Positions 59,378 to 64,000 of a stretch of DNA of 64,000 bases are shown here, piece after piece. The first letter of the stretch is position 1. The number at the start of each line of letters is the position of its first letter. The notes beneath the pieces were generated by a model. It did no database searches and was not told the origin of the DNA. It worked only from the letters and a program-made list of their open reading frames with translations. The translations under genes and the position numbers were made by a program. This DNA comes from Streptomyces bluensis (lineage in GTDB: Bacteria > Actinomycetota > Actinomycetes > Streptomycetales > Streptomycetaceae), in the NCBI RefSeq assembly GCF_014650715.1, contig NZ_BMVM01000001.1, forward strand, positions 310,001 to 374,000, read 5' to 3'.

Positions 59378-60655
59378 TCAGCCGAAGCGCACCGGTAGTG
59401 CGGTCAGGCCGCGGAGCAGCGTGCTGGTGCGCCAGGTCAGTGCCGTCGGGTCGGTGGCGAGCGTGAGGGTGGGGCGGTGGGACAGCAGCAGGCGCAGGGC
59501 CACGGCCGCTTCGACGCGGGCCAGGGGCGCACCGAGGCAGTGGTGCAGACCGTGCCCGAATCCGAGGTGCGCCGGCCCCTCGCGCCGTATGTCGAAACGG
59601 TCGGGCTCGGGAAAGTGCAGAGGGTCGCGGGAGGCAGCGGCGAGCGAGATCAGCACGGGTTCGCCGGCCGGTATGCGGGTGCCCGCGAGGTCCAGTGCTT
59701 CGGCCGCGAAACGGAACGCGGTCGCGTGGACGGGTGAGTTGTAGCGCAGCGACTCCTCGACCGTGGCCGCCGTGAGGCCCGGATCGGCACGGAGGAGGGC
59801 GAACTGGTCGGGGTGGGTCAGCAGGGCGTGGACGGTTGAGGAGATCAGATTGACCGTCGTCTCATGGCCGGCGACGAGGATGAGGAAGGCCATGCCGAGC
59901 AGTTCCTCGGCGGTGAGGTGTGCGGGAGCCGGGCGGGTGGTGCCGTCGTGGAGCGCGCCGTTGCGGGGCGCGCGGTCGCCGGCGTCGGCCGCGCTTTCTC
60001 CGGCAGCCGCGACGAGACCGCCGAGCAGGTCGGCGTCCGGTGCTTCCGGGTCATGTGCGACTGCGTCGCGCTTGGCCTCGATGAGGTCGGTGAGGTAGGC
60101 CGTCAGGGCTGCCGCGGCCGAGGCCGCCGCCTCGGGCGAGGTGGGCATGACGAGTTCGTTGGACCAGGTGTGGAAGCGGGTGCGATCGGGGGCGGCGACT
60201 CCCAGCACGTCGCAGATCACGGTGACCGGCAGCGGCAGCGCGTACCGGCTCATCAGGTCCACCGGCCCGCGTTCCGGAAGCGCGTCGAGCAGTTCACGGG
60301 CCACGGATTCGATTCGCGGGCGCAGCGCGGCGATCCGCCCGGCGGTGAAGTGCGCCGCGACGAGACGACGCAGTCGGGTGTGCTGCGGCGGGTCGGTCTG
60401 GAGCATGTTGCGCCCGATGGCGTGGCCGCCGTCGCTGCGCCAGGACGCGGAGTGCCGGATGTCGTTGCGCAGGCGCGGGTCGGTCAGTGCGGCGCGGGCC
60501 GCGTCACGCGTGACGACCAGCCAGCACTCACCGCTTCCGGGTACGAGGACGCGGTGGACGGGACCTTTGGCGCGCAGGGCGGCGTACACGGGGTACGGGT
60601 CCACGGCCAGGTCGAGGCCCTCGGGGGCCAGGTCCTGCAGGGTGGGCGCGGTCAT
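59378..60655 (-). CDS. Cytochrome P450 (CYP107-like)
   Basis: 425 residues. N-terminal DLAVDPYPVYAALRAKGPVHRV, heme-contact MLQTDPPQHTRLRRLVAAHFTAGRI, I-helix AFLILVAGHETTVNLI, ExxR in EESLRYNSPV, and heme loop LGFGHGLHHCLGAPLARVEAAVAL. Typical of CYP107-type xenobiotic or secondary-metabolite hydroxylases. An unusual Pro/Ala-rich insertion (about 225-255) precedes the I-helix. Divergent from a TetR gene across three palindromes, so probably induced by the TetR ligand. ATG 60655 has GAAGGGAAG upstream. Confidence 0.94.
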   Translation of the reverse strand: MTAPTLQDLAPEGLDLAVDPYPVYAALRAKGPVHRVLVPGSGECWLVVTRDAARAALTDPRLRNDIRHSASWRSDGGHAIGRNMLQTDPPQHTRLRRLVAAHFTAGRIAALRPRIESVARELLDALPERGPVDLMSRYALPLPVTVICDVLGVAAPDRTRFHTWSNELVMPTSPEAAASAAAALTAYLTDLIEAKRDAVAHDPEAPDADLLGGLVAAAGESAADAGDRAPRNGALHDGTTRPAPAHLTAEELLGMAFLILVAGHETTVNLISSTVHALLTHPDQFALLRADPGLTAATVEESLRYNSPVHATAFRFAAEALDLAGTRIPAGEPVLISLAAASRDPLHFPEPDRFDIRREGPAHLGFGHGLHHCLGAPLARVEAAVALRLLLSHRPTLTLATDPTALTWRTSTLLRGLTALPVRFG

Positions 60656-60734
60656 GCTGCTTCCCTTCGGTTCCGGTCTCTGCGCCGGCGGGGTGCCGGA
60701 AGGCTGTGACGGCGGCGAGGGCTTCCCTCCGCGC

Positions 60735-60756
60735 AAACGGGGAGTACTCCCCGTTT
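60735..60756. promoter_or_regulatory. TetR operator 1 (perfect 22-bp palindrome)
   Basis: Core CGGGGAGTACTCCCCG flanked symmetrically by AAA and TTT, giving a perfect 22-bp palindrome between the divergent P450 and TetR genes. Confidence 0.8.
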
Positions 60757-60781
60757 CGCGTCCTGACGATAGCATCTCTTC

Positions 60782-60797
60782 CGGGGAGCACTCCCCG
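60782..60797. promoter_or_regulatory. TetR operator 2
   Basis: CGGGGAG-CA-CTCCCCG, same core as operator 1 with a changed centre, 44 bp further towards the TetR gene (centre to centre). Confidence 0.7.
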
Positions 60798-60801
60798 ATG
60801 G

Positions 60802-60817
60802 CGGGGAGAGCTTCCCG
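60802..60817. promoter_or_regulatory. TetR operator 3 (degenerate)
   Basis: CGGGGAGAGCTTCCCG, one mismatch between the 7-bp arms, 20 bp from operator 2 and 18 bp before the TetR start. Confidence 0.5.
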
Positions 60818-60835
60818 GCAGGACGGAGGGCGAGG

Positions 60836-61543
60836 ATGACGGTCGGCGCCGGCAGGGCCAACGCCGCAAGAACGCCGGGGCGGCGGCGCGACGCGCGACG
60901 CAACCGGGAGCTGCTGATCGAGGCGGCACACGAGGTGTTCTCCGAGCAGGGACTCGAAGCACCGCTGGACGTGATCGCCCGCCGGGCGGGGATCGGCAAC
61001 GCCACCCTGTACCGGCACTTCCCCAGCCGCCCGGCCCTCGTCGACGCCGTGTTCCGCGACGTACTGACGGACACCATGACCGTCGGCGAGGAAGCACGGG
61101 CCGTCGAGGACGCCTGGGCGGGCCTGACCGGCTACCTGGAGGCCGTCTTCGCGGTCCTGGCCGCCGACCGCGGCACGAACGACCTGATGACCACGCATCT
61201 GGAGGGCGTCGACGCGCTGGAGTCCGTGCACGCCCACAACCGGGAGACGATCGAGCTGCTGCTGAGCCGTGGCCGCGACCAGGGGACCGTCCGCGCGGAC
61301 GTCACCACGGAGGACGTCCTGTTCTCCCTCGCCGCGCTCGGCCGGGCCGTCCCGGCCCTCGCCTCGGCAGCCGCCCCGGACGCCTGGCGCCGCCCCCTCA
61401 CCCTGCTCCTCGACGGTCTGCGCGCCTCACCGGCCGCGTCCCCTCTCCCCTCCCCCTCGCTCACCGCGCCGCAACTCGGCGATGTCCTGCGTGGTTTGGG
61501 CCCGCACCGCGCGCCTCGTGGGCCCGGGGCAGGTCCGGCCTGA
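60836..61543 (+). CDS. TetR-family regulator
   Basis: 235 residues. The helix-turn-helix lies at about 25-70 (RRNRELLIEAAHEVFSEQGLEAPLDVIARRAGIGNATLYRHFPSRPAL); the rest is an SCO-type TetR ligand domain with VEDAWAGLTGYLEAVFAVLAADRG. ATG 60836 has GGAGGG about 8 bp upstream. It is divergent from a P450 across three related palindromes and should repress both genes until a xenobiotic or metabolite binds. Confidence 0.94.
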   Translation: MTVGAGRANAARTPGRRRDARRNRELLIEAAHEVFSEQGLEAPLDVIARRAGIGNATLYRHFPSRPALVDAVFRDVLTDTMTVGEEARAVEDAWAGLTGYLEAVFAVLAADRGTNDLMTTHLEGVDALESVHAHNRETIELLLSRGRDQGTVRADVTTEDVLFSLAALGRAVPALASAAAPDAWRRPLTLLLDGLRASPAASPLPSPSLTAPQLGDVLRGLGPHRAPRGPGAGPA

Positions 61544-61609
61544 GGACGGGGAACGCCCGTCGCGGACGTCCGGCGTGCGCGACCCCGGCCGACGTAGGAG
61601 CGTGGTGGT

Positions 61610-62746
61610 GTGGGACGGGTGACTACCGTGCGGCCGGGCCGGGACCAGGACCGGGACCGGCGGAGCTGGTTGCGCGGCGCCGCGCCGCCGCCGATATGGG
61701 TGCGGGTGCTGCCGGTCGCCCTGCTGGGGGTCGTGTGCGCGACCACGCTGGCGAGCAGCGAACCGCTCGACATCGGGTTTCTGCTCGGCGCCATCCCGCC
61801 CTTGGCCGTGCTGTCGTACGGGCCCGCGGCCACCGCGATCCTCGGCGGCCTGGTGATCGGCCTGTTTCACGTTCCCGCCCTGCAACTGAACCGCCCGGGC
61901 AACAGCGATCTGCTGACCCTGGTCTTCGTCGCCGTACTGAGCGTGTTCGTGGCCTTCGTGCGCAGTCACCGCGACGCCCAACTGGTCACCGTGCGCACGG
62001 TCGCCGAGGCCGCCCAGCGGGCCGTCGCGCCGCCGCTGCCGGAGCGGGTGGGGCCGGTGCGGTGTACGGGCCTGTACCGGGCGGCGCAGCGCGGGACACT
62101 CGTCGGCGGCGACTTCTTCGATGTGCGCGAGAGCCCGTACGGAGTCCGGGCGGTGATGGGTGACGTTCAGGGTCACGGCCTGTCGGCCGTCGCCACGGTC
62201 GCGTCACTGCTGGGGGCGTTCCGGGAGTCGGTCCTCGACCAGCGGGACCTGGAGTCGGTCGCGTCACGCCTGGATCGCAGGCTGGTGGTGGACTCCGCGG
62301 CCGTAGAGCACGCCGAACTGTTCGCGACGGGCATGCTGCTCGAATTCTCCGCCGACGCCCGCGCGGTACGGATCGTGGCCTGCGGTCACCCGCCCCCGCT
62401 GCTGATACGCGACGGACACGCCACCGAGCTGGCGGTCGCGTCGGGCATGCCGTTCGGGCTCGGCCTGGGAGACGCCTCCCCGGCGGAGGAGCTCTCGGTG
62501 GAACTACGGCCCGGTGACCGTCTGTTCCTGGCCTCCGACGGCGTGCTGGAGGCCAGGGACGAGAGCGGCGCCTTCTATCCCCTGGCCGACCGGATCACCG
62601 CCCTCGACGATGGCGACCCGGCGACGCTGACCGAGCACGTCTGGGCCGATCTGGTCCGCTACTGCGGCGTCATCCGGGACGACGCGACGATGCTCGTTCT
62701 CGCACCGGACGGCGCCGACCGCGTGGATCGCACGGATCGCCACTGA
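61610..62746 (+). CDS. Membrane PP2C/SpoIIE-type serine phosphatase
   Basis: 378 residues. Three or four N-terminal helices (about 30-120: VLPVALLGVVCATTLA, IPPLAVLSYGPAATAILGGLVIGLFH, LLTLVFVAVLSVFVAFV) and a cytoplasmic SpoIIE domain (about 150-370) with TLVGGDFFDV, RAVMGDVQGHGLSAVATVASLLGAFRE, VACGHPPPLLI, LFLASDGVLEARD and DDATMLVLAP; the Asp residues bind Mn/Mg. It would dephosphorylate an anti-anti-sigma partner, none of which is adjacent. GTG 61610 has AGGAG 9 bp upstream. Confidence 0.92.
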   Translation: MGRVTTVRPGRDQDRDRRSWLRGAAPPPIWVRVLPVALLGVVCATTLASSEPLDIGFLLGAIPPLAVLSYGPAATAILGGLVIGLFHVPALQLNRPGNSDLLTLVFVAVLSVFVAFVRSHRDAQLVTVRTVAEAAQRAVAPPLPERVGPVRCTGLYRAAQRGTLVGGDFFDVRESPYGVRAVMGDVQGHGLSAVATVASLLGAFRESVLDQRDLESVASRLDRRLVVDSAAVEHAELFATGMLLEFSADARAVRIVACGHPPPLLIRDGHATELAVASGMPFGLGLGDASPAEELSVELRPGDRLFLASDGVLEARDESGAFYPLADRITALDDGDPATLTEHVWADLVRYCGVIRDDATMLVLAPDGADRVDRTDRH

Positions 62747-62787
62747 GCACAACATCGCGGCGGTCACCGGTGATGATGTCGAGACCG

Positions 62788-62816
62788 TTGACATGTACGC
62801 ACCTCGACGACAGTCT
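62788..62816 (+). promoter_or_regulatory. Predicted promoter of the GH64 gene
   Basis: TTGACA at 62788-62793 with a weak -10 (CAGTCT, 62811-62816) 17 bp downstream; the -10 overlaps the start of the operator palindrome. Confidence 0.5.
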
Positions 62817-62829
62817 GAGAGCGCTCTCA
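62816..62829. promoter_or_regulatory. CebR-like LacI operator
   Basis: Perfect palindrome TGAGAGCGCTCTCA, differing by one symmetric base pair from the CebR consensus TGGGAGCGCTCCCA of Streptomyces glucan-utilisation genes. It is 49 bp upstream of the glucanase start. Confidence 0.78.
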
Positions 62830-62878
62830 ACAGGTACGGACCAACCCCCCACTACGGCTCTCGTACAGGAGGCGGAGC

Positions 62879-64000
62879 GTGCTGACAGGACGACTCAAGC
62901 ACCGAACCCTGGCCATCACCGCCGCGATCGGCATGGCCCTCACACTGACGATCGGCATGCCCGAGACGGCGCCGCCCGCGCATGCTGCCGTCCCCGACAC
63001 CATCCCCCTGAAGATCACCAACAATTCGGGCCGGAGCGAACCGGTCTACGTCTACAACCTCGGCACCCAGCTCTCGACCGGCAAGCAGGGCTGGGCCGAC
63101 GCGAACGGGGTGTTCCACGCGTGGCCGGCCGGCGGCAACCCGCCCACGCCGGCGCCGGACGCCTCCATCACCGGTCCGGCCGCGGGGCAGTCGGCGACGA
63201 TCCAGGTGCCCAAGTTCTCGGGGCGGATCTATTTCTCGTACGGGCGGAAACTCGACTTCAGGCTGACGACCGGCGGACTCGTGCAGCCGGCCGTGCAGAA
63301 CCCGAGCGACCCGAACCGCGACATCCTCTTCAACTGGTCCGAGTACACCCTCAACGACTCGGGGCTCTGGCTCAACAGCACCCAGGTCGACATGGTCTCC
63401 GCGCCCTACGCGGTCGGCGTGCAGCGTGCCGACGGCAGCACGGCCACCACGGGCCACCTCAAGCCGGGCGGCTACAACGCCTTCTTCAACGCGCTGCGCA
63501 GCCAGCAGGGCGGCTGGGCCAACCTGATCCAGACCCGCTCCGACGGCACCGTGCTGCGTGCGCTCGCACCGCTCTACGGACTGGAGACCGGCGCCCTGCC
63601 GAGGTCCGTGATGGACGACTACATCAACCGTGTCTGGCAGAAGTACGCCACGACGACACTGACGGTCACACCCTTCACCGACCAGCCCGGCACGAAGTAC
63701 TACGGCCGGGTGTCGGGCGACGTCATGAACTTCACCAACGGCGCCGGAGCCGTCGTCACCAGCTTCCAGAAGCCCGACGCGGACAGCGTCTTCGGCTGCC
63801 ACAAGCGCCTCGACGCCCCGAACGACGCGGTGCGCGGCCCGATCTCCCGCACCCTGTGCGCGGGCTTCAACCGGTCCACCCTCCTCACCAACCCCAACCA
63901 GCCCGACGCCACCTCGGCCGACTTCTACAAGGACGGGGTGACCAACCACTACGCCCGCGCGATCCACGCGCAGATGGCCGACGGCAAGGCGTACGCCTTC
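62879..64000 (+). CDS. Secreted GH64 beta-1,3-glucanase, partial at window edge
   Basis: 374 codons from GTG 62879 (AGGAGG 6 bp upstream) with no stop before the window ends. Signal peptide (HRTLAITAAIGMALTLTIGMPETAPPAHA), then the thaumatin-like GH64 fold: IPLKITNNSGRSEPVYVYNLG, GRIYFSYGRKLDF, NWSEYTLNDSGLWLNSTQVDMVSAPYAVGV, VSGDVMNFTNG and VFGCHKRLDAPND. The strands carrying the catalytic Glu and Asp are present. It releases laminaripentaose-type products from fungal beta-1,3-glucan. A C-terminal binding module may lie beyond the window. Confidence 0.93.
   Translation, partial: MLTGRLKHRTLAITAAIGMALTLTIGMPETAPPAHAAVPDTIPLKITNNSGRSEPVYVYNLGTQLSTGKQGWADANGVFHAWPAGGNPPTPAPDASITGPAAGQSATIQVPKFSGRIYFSYGRKLDFRLTTGGLVQPAVQNPSDPNRDILFNWSEYTLNDSGLWLNSTQVDMVSAPYAVGVQRADGSTATTGHLKPGGYNAFFNALRSQQGGWANLIQTRSDGTVLRALAPLYGLETGALPRSVMDDYINRVWQKYATTTLTVTPFTDQPGTKYYGRVSGDVMNFTNGAGAVVTSFQKPDADSVFGCHKRLDAPNDAVRGPISRTLCAGFNRSTLLTNPNQPDATSADFYKDGVTNHYARAIHAQMADGKAYAF

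Overview
The window is very GC-rich and gene-dense, with many GTG starts, ATGA/GTGA overlaps, purine-rich Shine-Dalgarno sites and GC-rich hairpin terminators without U-tracts. Gene content (carbohydrate ABC systems lacking their own ATPase, LacI and TetR regulators beside palindromes, secreted glycanases, P450s, a SpoIIE-type phosphatase, a rifamycin-associated element) points to a soil actinomycete, almost certainly Streptomyces. No rRNA, tRNA, CRISPR array or intact insertion sequence was seen.

Layout. 0-5 kb: a sugar ABC uptake system (permease cut by the window edge, binding lipoprotein) divergent from a LacI regulator, then a secreted pectate lyase. 5.3-11.5 kb: a copper-handling cassette (CopC, a CopD-CtaG fusion, DsbA-like thioredoxin, DUF3093, YcnI) flanked by two paralogous membrane proteins. 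11.5-13.3 kb: a poorly coding stretch with a GNAT acetyltransferase and small or decayed ORFs, then a DUF6153-like/DUF3105 pair. 14.5-17 kb: a thioesterase, a crotonase, a broken TetR gene and a methyltransferase. 17.2-22.9 kb: an oligopeptide/nickel-type ABC importer whose second permease and first ATPase are fused. 22.9-28.4 kb: a secreted HExxH protein, then a LacI-type operator, an orphan sugar-binding lipoprotein without permease or ATPase, two sugar isomerases and a Gfo/Idh/MocA dehydrogenase. 28.5-32.7 kb: a membrane protein/XRE regulator pair, a small protein, and a 973-residue membrane protein fusing a degenerate NTPase-like cytoplasmic part to an extracellular type 1 periplasmic-binding receptor.

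32.9-37.2 kb: a four-gene operon with an SsuA/TauA-type importer and a cyclic amidohydrolase (uptake and ring-opening of a hydantoin- or pyrimidine-like compound). 37.2-42.6 kb: SGNH hydrolase with its TetR regulator and a 21-bp operator, a coiled-coil protein, a voltage-gated-type ion channel and an LCP cell-wall ligase. 42.8-51.8 kb: a plant-galactan utilisation locus (two permeases, binding protein, GH42 beta-galactosidase, GH30-ricin endo-galactanase) divergent from a LacI regulator across two copies of the same palindrome.

51.8-53.1 kb: a compact graspetide (ATP-grasp-modified RiPP) cluster, with a 63-residue precursor starting at TTG and its ATP-grasp maturase. 53.2-55.5 kb: an oxidoreductase and a P450. 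55.5-59.2 kb: rifamycin defence, with a 20-bp rifamycin-associated element in front of a macrolide-type glycosyltransferase (Rgt-like) followed by the RNA-polymerase-protecting helicase-like protein HelR. 59.4-61.5 kb: a P450 divergent from a TetR regulator over three related palindromes. The window ends with a membrane SpoIIE phosphatase and a truncated GH64 beta-1,3-glucanase behind a CebR-like operator.

The most interesting loci are the graspetide cluster, the RAE-rgt-helR arrangement, the receptor/NTPase-like fusion, the orphan binding protein with an apparent transporter deletion scar, and the copper cassette bracketed by paralogous membrane proteins.
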